This document shows, piece after piece, positions 35,031 to 47,287 of a DNA stretch of 64,000 bases. The first letter of the stretch is position 1, and every line of letters begins with the position of its first letter. This stretch comes from Scedosporium boydii. Lineage: Eukaryota; Ascomycota; Sordariomycetes; Microascales; Microascaceae. The stretch is taken from assembly GCA_002221725.1 (NCBI GenBank), contig NJFT01000051.1, positions 145,201-209,200 of the forward strand, read 5' to 3'. Below the pieces are notes generated by a model, which saw only the letters and a list, made by a program, of their open reading frames with translations, was not told the DNA's origin and made no database searches. The position numbers and the translations under genes are program-made.

Positions 35031-37352
35031 ATGGCAACGGCGACACGATCTTCAAGGCGAGCTAATAGCTCTGCTAGATCTACGAGAAGTACACGAAAGA
35101 GGACTGCTGTAGTTGATGACAGCCAAGAATTGCCAGAGCCAGAGCAACAAGCCACAGTCCAAAAGCGACCTCGGCGCAAAAGAACAGCACCTTCCTCCAG
35201 CCAGGCAAATCAACCCTCGGAGATAAAGAGAGGCCCTCCTGCTCGGCGCGGGGCGAAGGCGCCATCCGAACCCAGGAGCATTGAGAGTGTTAAGTACAAT
35301 GTGGATGAGGACTCGGAGGCGGTTGGTTCTGACGGTCTCATAGAGCAAGGACTTGAACGTATGTATTACTTTAGAATCATATTTCCTCGAAGCATTGCTA
35401 ATCTGCCACTGCTCTAGAAGCCGTGGTTAGAGTTGCTGTCGGAGATGAAGAAGAGCTCCTCAACGCTGCGGTAATGACCGCGCTCCAGCAAAATCTTCTG
35501 GCCGCTGCCCGGGGTCTTAGGGATCACCTCGGGCTTGCCGACCGTTCTACTAGAACATGGGAGATATTGCTCGAGTCGTACCGACAAGCGCTAAACAACT
35601 GGAAAGTCCACTACATTATGCGCGAGTCTCTCTTCTTAGACAAGGATCTCGTTACTAGATCCCTCGACGATGCTACTGACAGGGATGCGCTTCTGAATGT
35701 GGTTTCTGCGACGAATTTGGTTATCCTCATGGACGCTCTGGTTACCGTGGGCGGCAACCAAGACTCCGACGATATCCTGAGCCTCCTTCAGATCCTGGAC
35801 AAGCAATTCCCTTGGTGTATAATGACACCTCAAAGCGTTCTCTCCCAGCGCTACCAGCAGTACAACACGTTTGATCGCGCCCTCGATATCCGCACGCAGC
35901 GCTGGATCTACGAGATTCTTGCCGAACGCTCTCTGGATGGCACTACCGCGCTAGAAATCGGCGCTGATGTCTTCCTAGCCTCGGCGCCGGGGGAGTCCCG
36001 AAAATTTGACACCCTCGACCTCGACGACGGCGAGCTTTTGCCCATCTTTGACGTCGACTTCTCCCAGGATCCGGACATGGAGGAAGAGGAAGACCAAAGA
36101 GAGGCTAGGAAAAAGGTTGCCGACCGAGTTGATGAGCTTTGGCAATGTATGCAAGGTGCCGAGGTCGACATCGATGATCTCCAGAGGACATTTCCAATCG
36201 ATAGGTTCTTCGACGATCTGTCGGAATGGGCGGACAATCTATTCCGTTCCGTGATTGACACGATTGAGAATGTGCCTGTCCGCGAGCTCCAGAATGAAGA
36301 ACTTGTCTCCTCAGCCGTAGAAGCGCAGATCCAGCAAGAGGCAGATGACCGCGCAGATCCTAGGTGCGTATCATGGCGTCATTCCCTCGATGTCCATCTT
36401 TACGGTTACACTAACCGTTATATCCATAGCACCCTTTACACCAGCCGAGCCTCGGTAGGCGCTCTTTTCTCAGTTTCTCGAGGTACCCGGGCTACTATTG
36501 GCGAAGCTAGCCGCTCTCGTGACCGGCACGTTTCAGTCGAGGCTCCAGCTGCCGCTATGCCTTCGAGGAAGAGAACCCGCACACAATACGAAAACGGGGA
36601 CAAAGACACGAGACTGCCAACGATCGACGACTACGATGAAGACTATGTGCCAGACGAAGTTCCCACAGAGGCGCCGGAGGAGCCGGAGGAGCTCCCGGCT
36701 CAATGTACCTACAAGACTCCCAAACGCAGGCCGCCACGGGCCAAGTCTTCGAGGGCTACAGAAGAGCCTCGCGAAGCCACAGGAAACCGATCGGCTTCTG
36801 CGTCAGAGATTCAGGCAGAGATCCGAGCAGCGGCTCCAGATGCTACAGGAAGACGGCCTCCGGAGCAGTCTATTGTTGTGAGAGCCGGCACCGAGCTTCT
36901 CGAAGATGTCCAACCTGCTGTCAGACAGCCTAGGAGGCGTATTTTCTGGACAAAGGAAGACACGGAGGCAGTGATCGAGCTCATTAGAGAGCACGGAAGT
37001 TACTGGGCGCACATGGAAGATAAGGCGAGGCGCGAGAAGTTGTTCGCGGTTCGGCGGACACAGCAACAGATTCGAGACAAGGCTCGGAACATCAAGGTTG
37101 ATATTCTTAGGTATGCTATCCGGCCACTGCCTTTTTCTCTCTGCCTTTTTCTACCCTCTCTTCTTCAGAATCGACTAACATTGTTTTTTCCCTTGCTTCA
37201 GAAATGACGGAGTTCTACCTAACAATTTCGACGCGGTTCTCCTCAGTGCGAAGGATCGGAATTTGCTCATCAAATGTGGGAAGAACCCTGACCGGAAGGA
37301 GGAAGACGTTGAAGACGACGGCAACCCTCTCAACACCGAGTGGGAGGACTAA
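35031..37352 (+). CDS. TRF/Taz1-like telomere-repeat-binding protein (telobox Myb)
   Basis: Four exons (35031-35358, 35418-36363, 36430-37110, 37202-37352), 701 residues. The C-terminal Myb at about 593-650 (RRIFWTKEDTEAVIELIREHGSYWAHM...RRTQQQIRDKARNIKVDIL) ends in the telobox signature QxRDKARNxK found in human TRF1/2 and fission yeast Taz1, which bind double-stranded telomere repeats. Residues 110-330 are helical and could be the TRFH dimerisation domain, but that is inferred from layout. An N-terminal basic region (10-75) and a central acidic stretch (about 240-250) are disordered. Intron 2 (36364-36429, 66 bp, GTGCGT...CTAAC...TAG) contains no stop and is a multiple of three, so a retained form would gain 22 residues. 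Exon joins restore GLE-QAV, ADP-STL and ILR-NDG. Confidence 0.8.
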
Positions 37353-38628
37353 GCAAGACATTCACAGGGTGCGATGCGGCGGGACTCGACTACCCTTGGG
37401 TTCCGAAGGTTTTATTTCATGGGTGGATATTTTCAATTGCGCTTCTTCCCACTGTGGCTTCTGGAATGGCGTACGAGGATGGTTTTCCCCGGGTTGCTTT
37501 GGTCATTTTATTATTATACTAGGTCTTCCTGATGGTGGTTTGGGGTGGCAGTTTGCAATTTTGGCAGGTGAATCAACGGACTTGATACCCCTCTTCTTCC
37601 TCCAATGTAGTGTTTTATGGTATGATGCTTGTCGACGTGCGTTGCTCCCTTGGTTGCTGCATATCATGCCCATCTCTCCTACTTAAAGCCAGCTGATACA
37701 GCCCACCAAGGTCAAGGGACACCACTCCGTGAAAGGAACTACGCACGAAGGTCTCGTCAACATCAAGACGCAGCAGAAAGGTGACAAGCAAACGACGAGC
37801 CTCTTTTCATTTTACCAGAAACCAAAGATTGACAGGTCTATCATTTGCGGGCCCCGACGAGAATCAATTGACGAAGCGCCAAGGGAGAAAATTAGAAGAA
37901 ACAAGTCCGCCTCCATTGAAACCCAGGTTTTAAAGCTCCCGGACCGGACGGGTCAAGAAGTCGAGAAAGAACTAAGATACATATGAGAGAATTTTTGGCC
38001 GAATGGAGTGAATAGAACAAAAGAAGCTGGAAAGAAATCGGAAAAGAAGAAGAGAGAAAATTCATCGTCCACAAAAATAAGGGGGTATTTTAAATCGCCT
38101 TCTGCGTTTTCAACCAATCTCATCCATGAATCGCTACTGAGGCCGGAGGAAAACCAAGGTCGAAACACCGCAAGACATGCGCCAAGATGCATCGCTTAGC
38201 TGGGCGTCTGGCCGTTTATACCCACCGTGATTTATGTATCCATCAATTAGCAGAAAAAATGGGATCAAAACAAGGAATGCCTGTCGTGCGACTCGTGATA
38301 GGGGTGGCGGTACTGGGGATCCGTGAAACGCGAATCTTTGAGCATTCTAACCCTCCAAGAGCGCCACCCAACCCTTCCCCAGGTGCAAGAGAAGTGTGCC
38401 AGAAAAAGTGAAGAAAAGAAAGGGAGAAAAAAGGACATACGAAACCAAAGAACAAAGGGGGTATGCTGCAGTATTCAACCTCGACAACATGACGAAAAAA
38501 AAAAAGAAAAATGAGAGTTTGGGAGGAGATCTGATCTGCCCGGGAATCAAAAAGGCGTACCATGAATGCCACCTGAATGGTTTAGGGTATGGTTCATCAA
38601 CAAGGAAAAGACAATCTAGCTCGCCCTT
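37353..38628. other. Convergent 3' spacer
   Basis: 1.28 kb between the 3' ends of the TRF-like gene and the septin gene. Short open frames on both strands have no features. An A-rich stretch occurs at 38491-38510. Nothing else was seen. Confidence 0.5.
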
Positions 38629-40204
38629 CTATATTCGGTGGCGCGTTTGTCCGTCCCGAAGCTTCAATCTGCTCGTCCTCCATCCCTCATACCACTGTTC
38701 TCGGCTAGCTTCACGGAGCTCGGCACGCCACTCACTGAAGACGGCATCCTTAAGACGGGTGAAATCGCAGTGTTCTTCATTGTAGGGATCGGCGAAACCC
38801 CAGGGGAATTGGCGGCCGATAACGCCGGGTTCGTAAAGGTCTGGGCTGATGATGGAGAGGGGCAGGAATGTGACATCCTCCTCAGCAGCCTCCTCCTTCT
38901 CTGCTTTGTGACGGCGGACGGAATCGTCGGAACCCTGACCGGCCTCCTGGCCTTCGTTCCCCTGAATAGGGAGTCCTTCTCCGGGTGCCGAATCAGAGCC
39001 GGCGTCCGACTGCACAGCATCCTCATCAACCTCATCGATCCGGCTGGAACCAGCCGAGCTGCCATCTTCGTCATCGAGCGCCAGAGACTCCAGTGGGTCG
39101 AGGTTAGCTTTCTTGATGCTGCTCCATACACTGCGTTTCAAGGCGGCCATGTGCTTCGTGGTGATCGTATCGGCCTTGGAAATAACGGGGATTACCGTCG
39201 TCTTCCCTTGGAGGGTCCTCATAACCTGAAGATCGAGGTCGTCGTCCAAAGCACCCGGGTTTCGTGCATCGCTGATACCGTTATGGCCGTTCGAGTAGAT
39301 AGACTTCGCTGCTGCAACGTTACGGTCGAGCCGGCTGGGATCGAGGACCAAGAAGACGGCGTGAATGTGGGTGTCCTGGACGCCAGGCGACCTGACTACC
39401 TTCATCTCCTCTGCAAAAGTTTCCTCGAACTTGCTCTCCAAAAAGGCGGACATCTCTCTGAGCTGCAGATCAACTACGTTCTTTTCGAGGCCTTCAGAAT
39501 CCCAGAGTGTAAGTCCCACCCTCTCACCGTCAATCTCAGTTTCGAGATAGTGAGGAATGAAATTGCCCGAGGGCGGGGCATGGGGAGTAAAATCGTCTTC
39601 TTCAGCTCTCTTAGCTCTCTTCTTGGGTGGCAGGGCAAGGGCGGTCTTGAGGAACTCGAGGAAGGATGTCTTGCCAGAGTTTCGGGTACCGATGATTAGG
39701 ATACTAAATTAGACGCCATGTCAGTATAGACAGTATTATCGAATCAGAGCTCTGTGTGGGAGGTCGCAAGACGTACTTGAATGGGGTAGGATCCTTGCGT
39801 CTGCGGACCCTCCTAGGGCTATTGATAGTGCTAATCGCACTGCTGGCATAACTGTACCGACCCCGATGGGTCATGCTCTCGGTACGCGCATAGGGATCCC
39901 ACGGCGTATTGGGGACCGGCGGAGGGGCGGGGACGGCTGTCAGGGGTCCCCGTCCGGGGTCAATTGAGGGGCGAGCGGAATAGAGATCAGTCGTGCCGGA
40001 AATGATGGAGACCGAGTCGGGTCGTAATTCGGTGCCGAAACTGTTTGACAGTTGCTCGTGACCTCGATAGACATCGGGAAGTTTGGGGGCGACCTTGGAG
40101 ACAGAAGGCTGGCGCTCGGCGTCCTTGGCCTTGCGGGACTTGAGGTCCCCAGACTTGCTTCGACGGAGAAGCATACCGAGACTAGAACGGCGGGGCGGCG
40201 TCAT
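38629..40204 (-). CDS. aspE: Septin of the filamentous-fungal AspE class
   Basis: Two exons (39777-40204, 38629-39703), 500 residues. Septins are GTP-binding proteins that form cortical filaments at septa and hyphal tips. The P-loop is GTRNSGKTS (148-156), the switch region is LWDSEGLEK (209-217) instead of the classical DTPGFGD, and the G4 motif SKAD lies at 318-321. A long disordered N-terminus (1-140, Arg/Ser-rich with PPPVPNTPWDPYAR) and an acidic insert (about 350-405) follow the pattern of AspE-type septins, which are restricted to filamentous fungi. The intron (GTACGT...TAG, 39704-39776) joins PTPFN to ILIIGTRNSGK. A 353-codon open frame antisense to exon 2 is a by-product of codon use. 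Confidence 0.82.
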
Positions 40205-41957
40205 TCTTGTCAGCGTAAGGCATTAACAGGGAAACTATCTTCCGCTAGGCTGCGAATTCGTGTACCTTGCGGAAGAGTAACCACGCGGGTGATATGCCTG
40301 CTAACGACGGCTATTTGATGAAGCGTAGATTCGATCGACGTAGCGTTGCCGTTGATGCTTTTCACGACGCGGGTTGATGGCAGCGCGATGAGGGAACGAA
40401 GGTGGATCGCACGGGTTGCAGCAACCAACCAACACTAGAGGGGGGGGTTTGAAGACCAAATTCCTAAGCTGAGCGAGCACACGTCGTCGTCTGTGCGCAC
40501 GATGAATACGAATCAAGGAATAGATGGCGCAGCCAGGTCGTAAAAGAAGATGGGGTATCGATGAATGATAACCTGCACATGAGAAGTTGTTAGCTGTGGC
40601 TGATGAACCCGTCTCCTGATGAGACCCCAAATCCGAAACGATAGATCGAAGGGCAGGGTAAGCGGTCATCGAATAACCATCCACGCCCCCAATTAATATA
40701 TGCTTCGCGTTCGCCTGCCGACTCCAATCAATGCGCTGCGCATCATTGGCCACAGAGTCCAAAATGGGTATCTGTGCTGCAAGAGTGCAGAAGCTCGTTA
40801 TCCACCCGAGAAGGTCTAAAAGGGTGCGCGCGGAGTGGTTGCCCAACCCCTGTTGAAGCTTAGAGCTCGACGGGACTCTTGGGTTGAGGTCTCCTCCAGC
40901 CATGCTTCACGCGCACTTTAATTCTCTTGCGATGCAGTCAAGAGATCGACGTCACGGGTGAAGTTGTGAGGTCTGGCCCGCAAATAAGGCGGACGGGTGG
41001 ATTCACAAAGAAAAGCATGTTTCGAAACATGGGCGTTGGGGGTGAGCACTAGCTCCAGGGGTAGGAAAAACGAGTACAGGATTAATCGAACATTGGCAGC
41101 GTCCGGTGATGTGCTCGAGACGCACGATGTAAACTCACCTGGCTTGATCCTGTCCAGTTCGTAGAGAAATTCGTTTATTGGGAGAAAGGATGAAGAAAAG
41201 AAATGCTGGCGATATCAATCGCAGGGAATGGGCGTTTCTAGAATAGGGGGTCGAGGTGGGACTCTGATGCTCGGCGCAGCTTCGACTTCAACCGACCATC
41301 CGCAAGGTCGATTGGCTAACAAGGGTGTCAGGGCGGATATGGCTCTAGAACGAATGGATTCGCTGATAGCTCGGAATCACGCGAGGATTGTCTCAGCAAG
41401 TCGGACTTGGATCTGGGGCTAGAAAATCGCGGTTGACTGGTGAACTCCAAATTGGGGGGAGACCAGGTGTTTCCGCGACGGTCAGCAGAGAACGGGTTGG
41501 AAGCGAGGTCGCGCGAGAGACGTTGGTGGTGCCAGGCAGCGCAGGACGACCCGAGACTAGGTGGATCAAAACCGGGGTAAAGAGGGTAAGAAGAAGTAAA
41601 AAAAAAAAAAAGTAAAACAATGACAGATAAAGATTTTGAAAGACTGTTTTACTTTATTTCTCAGTCGAATGCAGCTTGCATTGCAAACGATGCGAAGTGA
41701 AGAAAAAAGGTTGAAGGGAAAACGCGTTGAAGGATCCTTGCCAACTGTGAGAATTCAGGGAGGAAAGAACAATCTGGGCCGGCATGACACACCAGACAGG
41801 ATAGCCAGGAACACACAGGACAGGAACCACCCACTTTTGCTCTGATGTTGGAAGGGAGCAACCGACTGGAAATGGGCAGGAGGGGGTAAGAAGGCAGGCA
41901 GGAGCTAATCGATGCGGATGACACGCCTAGACTACACACCTACATACACACCTCAGG

Positions 41958-44295
41958 TACGAAGTACACTGTCTTGTCTGGCGTGTCTTGCTGGTGGAGT
42001 GTACGAAGTACATGCGTTACCAGGGTTGTACGGAGGAGTAATTATCTTCTCGCCTCGCATCAAATCAATCCGTCAATCCATCAAATCAGTTCAATTCGTA
42101 GTGTAAGTACGAAGGTACCAGGTATCCAGGTAGGTACGTGGAGGTGCCTGAGTCTCTTCCCTCCTTCGTAGTCCAGCTCCTCATCAGGTCGATTCCGCCG
42201 AGCTCCTCCACTGTATTATGTACAATGAAACAAAGCCCAGTACTAACCCAGGTACCCGGGCCAAGACTCTGGGGGTAGTTTTGGGACTGACTCCACTAAG
42301 ACTCGACAAGAAAATGCCCCAAGCCCGAGCTGGGCTGGCTGGATCCTCGCTTCCTCGATGCAAATAACTACATCCTTAGTACTTGTCCATCATTCACTTC
42401 AGACATGCATCTGGGCAATGATGCACGAAGATACTGCATGTTGAGTGTTAACAATTTCAATCTCTCCTCGAGCCGCTGGCGCTCGACCAGTAGCTGAGAA
42501 ACAGGATTTTCTCGAAGCATAGTTAAGCCCTGCGCAATGCAGATCTTCAAGCCCGATCTCGCCTTATTACTTCGTACCTACAACTAGGACGAAAAGGAGT
42601 CAATTTTTCCTCTCGAACACTCACGATCCCGGCATCACCCCTCTCCAATTCCTTTCCTCGGTAGAGTCGAACACGGGGGGAGTTCGGCGCGGTTAGTTTC
42701 ATCCTCTCCCTCAGAAACCACAGGATGACCGAATGGATTGATTCCACTGCTCCAGCCAGGTGATATTAGGGGCTATATCACTACCACCGGTACGCAATGC
42801 ACTTCTCCGACCACAATGCGAAAGCTGCGGATAAAGACCAGGCCAGGAGACGCCGTCTGGATGCGCCAAGATCCAGCCACGGGTGCTTACATTGAGGCTT
42901 GAAGGGGCCGATTTCTGCCCTTGCTTGATGTAAAACCAGTTCTTCATCACGGCATTCTTCTGGCGTTAAGCGCCGACCTGACCTCCTTCCTTTGTAACCT
43001 ATGTTATGTGAACACCCGAAACAATGTCCCAGATATCTCCTGGCCTGCGCAGTACGAAGTACAAAGAGCTTAGCTTGTCCTTTGGAGCCTTCGTCGGCCA
43101 CAAAGGTCATCAGAGATGCCACTTTCATCACTCCGGGCCTTGTCTCCTTAAAATTGCAGGTACCCCGGCAGCCCCCACAGCCAATCACAGCTAGCCTTCC
43201 CCTAATGATGGAAGGACAGCAAAAGTGGACTGTCCCGTTAGCTCCAAGGTTGATCGAACCAATCAGCAGGATGTTCTCCTAAACCAAATGGGACCATGAG
43301 TGCCCGTCATGTGGGAGGTGAGACGAGAGGGGGACAGTAATACCGTCTCTGCAGGGCGCTACTGTAAGTCCGCCCATACGCCTGGAGATGTGCAGGAAAT
43401 AAGGTGAGCTCCTATGCGGCCAGCCATGCACTTGAAGAAGAAGAGGAGTAGTTTAGCGAAGTGGGCTTGCGCATCTCGGCATTCGAAGTAAAACGCTGCG
43501 GTGGGCACAGGGAAGCAGTGGGCACCTTCATGCAGGTGCTAACACGTGCTCGACCTGAGAGCGAGCAGGATTCAATAATTGCTTAAGGCAGTTGATGGGT
43601 TTGCTTCGTATTTCCACTGTAGCTCCTACGAAGCATTATTAGGGGGGTTGCCCAGGGTTGTCATACGAAGCAATCACACCAGGCCGACACCTCGGTGTTT
43701 AATCCAGCGTTATATTTGCAAGTTGCAAAGGTGGGGCGTCCGGGATATTTTCCGCCTCCAATTTGATTCTTGGCCCTCGAATCTCAATATCCAACTAAGA
43801 TTAGGGGCCACGAAACGGTCCTAGCATTTGACGCTAAATCCTCAGAATGACTGGGGAAACCATGTGGTAGTAGAAGAGACGAGACTTTTGAGCTTCTGCG
43901 GGAAATGGAGGTGGGTTCGTTTGAGAATATCGGATCCCTTGTACTTCGCAATTACCGTCCAGCTTAAAGCAGGAAAAGGGGTAACAAGACACAAGACCAA
44001 GGTTACTCTGTCCCTGTTACCCGCCTAGTGACCATTAAGACGGCTCCTTCTTGGAGATCTGGAGAACGAGGCGAGCTGCGACGTGCTGGAGAAGAGAGCA
44101 ACGATGAGTGTCGATCGACAGACTGCGATTGCGATTCACGGTCAACCCTGCAAGGCTTGCGGGTCGTCGGAATTTTTAAGCCAAGCTCGGTGGCTGTCTA
44201 GATTTCACCCAACATTGGCTCTTCCTCTAACCTGGGAGGCCCGCCGATTTAAAGATAATCGGGACCCCAGTCCACCAACAACGAAGTACGAAGTA
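41958..44295. repeat. Cluster of five TACGAAGTA(C) motifs
   Basis: Exact 9-mers at 41958, 42002, 42568 (reverse), 43053 and 44287; four of them extend to the 10-mer TACGAAGTAC. The 44281-44295 copy is a partial tandem (ACGAAGTACGAAGTA). The core GTAC-GAA-GTAC has GTAC arms around a three-base centre, so each full copy could fold as a very small hairpin. Near-matches at 43605, 43627 and 43665 carry GAAGCA instead of GAAGTA. Confidence 0.75.
43601..43673. repeat. 11-bp perfect inverted repeat
   Basis: TTGCTTCGTAT at 43601-43611 is the exact reverse complement of ATACGAAGCAA at 43663-43673, with 51 bp between. A third partial copy (CTACGAAGCATT) lies at 43626. It could be a very small MITE remnant or a hairpin. 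Confidence 0.75.
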
Positions 44296-44611
44296 GTCGT
44301 AACACAAACGCAAGAACACTTCAGTCCGTGACCTCTTGCCATCCTGCGAAAACGGAAGCTGTCGTGTCTCGATGATTTCTAGAACAAGCCTGATATGACC
44401 ATCCCCATTCGGCACTTCACAGACCCAAGCCATGCAGTAGTTCGTCCAATAAATCTGGTAGGTATTAGATTGAGAAGTGTCTTCATGTGTGTGGTGTGTG
44501 AGTGACCACACACTCCTGCCACTCGTCTTCTATCCATAATCGTACATGGGCCTGCCTCAATATATCGAGATCGAGCACCGCTTCCCCCCCATTTTTAATT
44601 GTCTATATTGC

Positions 44612-46732
44612 TTACCCTGCGAAGACGCTCTCTTCAATCTCTACCCCAAATCCATGAGCCATGTCCCTCATATGTCGGTCAACTTCCTCCTCCATGCCAC
44701 CGCCCCAGCCTAGCAACTGGCGGATCTTGAAGAAATAAAACGCAATATCCGTGGCCGCGAGGACAGTCTTGAAGAGGAGATGTCGCCACGCATTCACGAG
44801 TCTCTGCTTCAACGGTAGATTCGGATCAGTATACAGGCTGCTGCTCGCCCACTCGCCCATCATCTTAATCCGATTGACGGGCGACCCGAGGTACTGGTTG
44901 TTGCCCTGGACGATGCGCATGTTGCGGCCGATGAAGATGAGCTCCTTGGGCCACTTGTCCTCGTCGGCGAGGAAGTCCTTCAAACTCGCCTTCATCTTCT
45001 GCTGCATGAGGAACTGCTTCTCCGAAGGGGATTTACCCTCGAGTTCCCGTAGGAACTGCTTCGTCTCCTCTCCTTCGTAAGGCCGCATCAGGGTCGCGCT
45101 TGCAAAGACATCGGAGCCTCTTATCCCCCACTGCTCCGTGATGTCGACCATCATCCTATGATCAAAAGTCATGAGTGCTTTCCAGAAGACGCAGTATTGG
45201 TGGCGAAAGTCTGGGTTCATGTAAACGTATAGACCGTGGTCGATGAGGACCATTTCGGCCTTGCCGTTCGGTTTCCGCCGCACAAATATGTTACCTGGGT
45301 GAGGATCGCAATGGACCACTCCCCATTTGAAAATCTGAGCCGAGAACAGGTCCACCATCGTCTTCATGACTTCTTTTGAGCTCAGGCCTAGACCACCCAG
45401 ACCCCGACGGCCCTTCCACTCTAGCCTCTCGGGCTTGAGCTTTTCATGAAGAGGGTTCTGGCGCAATTCCCGCCGAGCATGATTGAAATCAGGAGGCTGC
45501 AGTTCGTTGCCAACGCCAGGTGATCCTTTCCCGGAGCCACCGAGCCACATAGACGTGAGTCCTTCCTTGTCCCACAACCGGACACCCTCGATCCATTCCG
45601 CCACAAGAACCCTCCTTGTTGTAAATTCGGGGTACACTTTGGGCACGTATACCCGGCCACGGATGCCCGGTTCGCCCTCAATAAGCTTCTTCATAGTCTC
45701 AGAGTTCTTGGCTTCGTTCACAAAGTCCGTTTCCAACTCCAAACGCTCTGTTATGAAGGGTATCATAGTGTAAAAGGGCAGGTCAAACCAGTAACTAAAG
45801 ATTCTCGTTACCGTCCTAAGATCCAAGACAAAAAGAGAAAATCCGGTTAGTATAGATCTCGTCCCTTCGAGGATTCGTAGTTTCGGACGGCAGGGGGAAC
45901 AGCGTAAAAGAACTTACTTGAACGCCCAAAGATCCCAAGCAATCTGCTTCGCGATCTCCCGCTTCTGAATCTTAATTGCGACCTCGCGGCCGTCCGGAAG
46001 TCGAGCCCAATGGACTTGCGCTACACTAGCACTCGCCCTAGCTCTCCTCTCCATAAGGCCCTTACCCTCCTCTCCCGTAAAGCTCACCCCAAACACCTCT
46101 TCCACACTCTTGCCAAAGTCCTCTTCGATAACCGCCTTGACATCCTTCCACTCATCCTGCGGCGCATCATCAAACATGCGCGCGAACATGCGCTGGAACT
46201 CAGGCGGTAGAACGGCGCTCTGCATCGCGATAGCTTGTCCCATCTTCAGGTAGAGCCCGCCGTTTGCGCGCAGCAGGTCGAACAGCCGCTCCGCGCTGCG
46301 CAGGTGGACGTCCTGCACGGTGCCGCCGGTGATGGGCTGCGGGCGGAAGTTGATCTTGTAGTCCAGTGCGACAAGGGCGCCAATTCCAAAGGTGCGGAGG
46401 GTGCGCGCGAGGCTGGACGCGTAGAGGTAGTGGTCGATGAGGTAGACGGTGCCGCCCGTGGCGGAGAGGACGAGGAGGCGACGGAGCCATTTTCGCGTGC
46501 GCTTGTAGGATTTCGGAGCTCGCGGGGTGCCTAGGGACGCTGGCGACGGAGGCCGAAGAGGCTCGAATGAGGAGGAGGAATAGGGAGAAGGGCGAGGTCG
46601 GGCGGTAGTGAATTGGGCCTTAGGACCGCGTTGGAGGGCGCCGCGAGTTAGGTGGCATGGCTTGCTAAGCTGCTGGCGCTGGCCGAATTGCAGGGCCCTC
46701 GACGGGGCCCTGCCTCTTATCGACCGGAACAT
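44612..46732 (-). CDS. ABC1/ADCK (UbiB) atypical kinase, mitochondrial, Mcp2/Cqd2-like
   Basis: Two exons (45918-46732, 44612-45815) encode 672 residues. UbiB-family proteins are atypical kinases or ATPases tied to coenzyme Q and lipid handling in mitochondria. The N-terminus is a basic presequence (1-45), followed by a hydrophobic segment at about 86-104, so it is probably in the inner membrane. Diagnostic motifs: KMGQ (163-166, the KxGQ signature), the Ala-rich loop SASVAQVH (234-241), VAIK (251-254), the catalytic loop HCDPHPGN (440-447) and the metal-binding IDHGLY (463-468, DHG for DFG). The intron (GTAAGT...TAG) joins LWAFK to TVTRIFSYWFDLP. Placement near yeast Mcp2/Cqd2 or human ADCK1/5, not Coq8, is judged from the long C-terminal extension. 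Confidence 0.9.
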
Positions 46733-47287
46733 AGGCTCTAAGGGTTGGTGAATATCACTTTAAGGACGCCATGTAGAAAATATAGCGGGCATTCCAGCTC
46801 GTGAGAGAGTCGGATCAAGAAGTCGGGGCGGTGGATGGTCAAATTTGAGCCAGGCAGGTGCACATAAGCGGTGATATCATCCGAGCGGAAAAAGCCGACT
46901 CATCCACACCGACGGAGTTAAGACGGCAGAACTAATCGCCGCGCTTCAGCAAACTCAGCTCAAAGTCCGACGACTTTCGGCGTCGGATTCGAGATGTGCA
47001 TCTTTGGTGAGTTCTGCCCACGGAGAAGGGAAAAACGCGGCAGTCTTATAAATAACGATAATAATAATAATAATAATAATAAAGATAATAAATGCAAAGC
47101 GACCCTATGCTCCTTGTCATGTCCGTCCTTTAGCCTCCACTCCAACTCAAATTCTTTGCACCCTCTCTCTGCTACTTTGGCTTCGTATACGGCTATAAAA
47201 GAGTGCATTTAAAACATTTCAAAGCACTCCTTAGAAAAGGGAGAAAGGAAGAGAGAAAAAAAAAAAAGAAAAAATCTGAACAATACT
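46733..47287. other. Spacer with ATA microsatellite
   Basis: 555 bp upstream of the ADCK gene and downstream of the coiled-coil gene, both on the minus strand. It contains an (ATA)n tract at 47056-47094. A minus-strand frame here is open mainly because the tract reads as poly-Leu. Confidence 0.55.
47056..47094. repeat. (ATA)n microsatellite
   Basis: About nine ATA units, then a short interruption (AAG) and further ATA. Simple-sequence expansion in the ADCK upstream region. Confidence 0.9.

Larger units (their letters stand above)
40205..44611. other. 4.4-kb spacer rich in TACGAAGTA motifs
   Basis: This lies upstream of the septin gene and downstream of the ADCK kinase gene. No supported gene is present; a 200-codon minus-strand frame at 40301-40903 has no recognisable features and is probably septin leader. 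From 41.9 to 44.3 kb it contains five TACGAAGTA copies and an 11-bp inverted repeat built on the same core (43601/43673). A 13-A run occurs at 41600-41612. Confidence 0.5.

Noticed and set aside
38638..39699. 353-codon plus-strand open frame antisense to the septin gene
   Set aside because: It exactly shadows septin exon 2, whose P-loop and G4 motifs prove the minus-strand frame. Composition is unnatural and no start context or homology is seen.
40301..40903. 200-codon minus-strand frame upstream of the septin
   Set aside because: No motif; probably part of the septin promoter or leader.
46960..47208. 82-codon minus-strand frame with poly-Leu
   Set aside because: Open only because of the ATA microsatellite; no other support.
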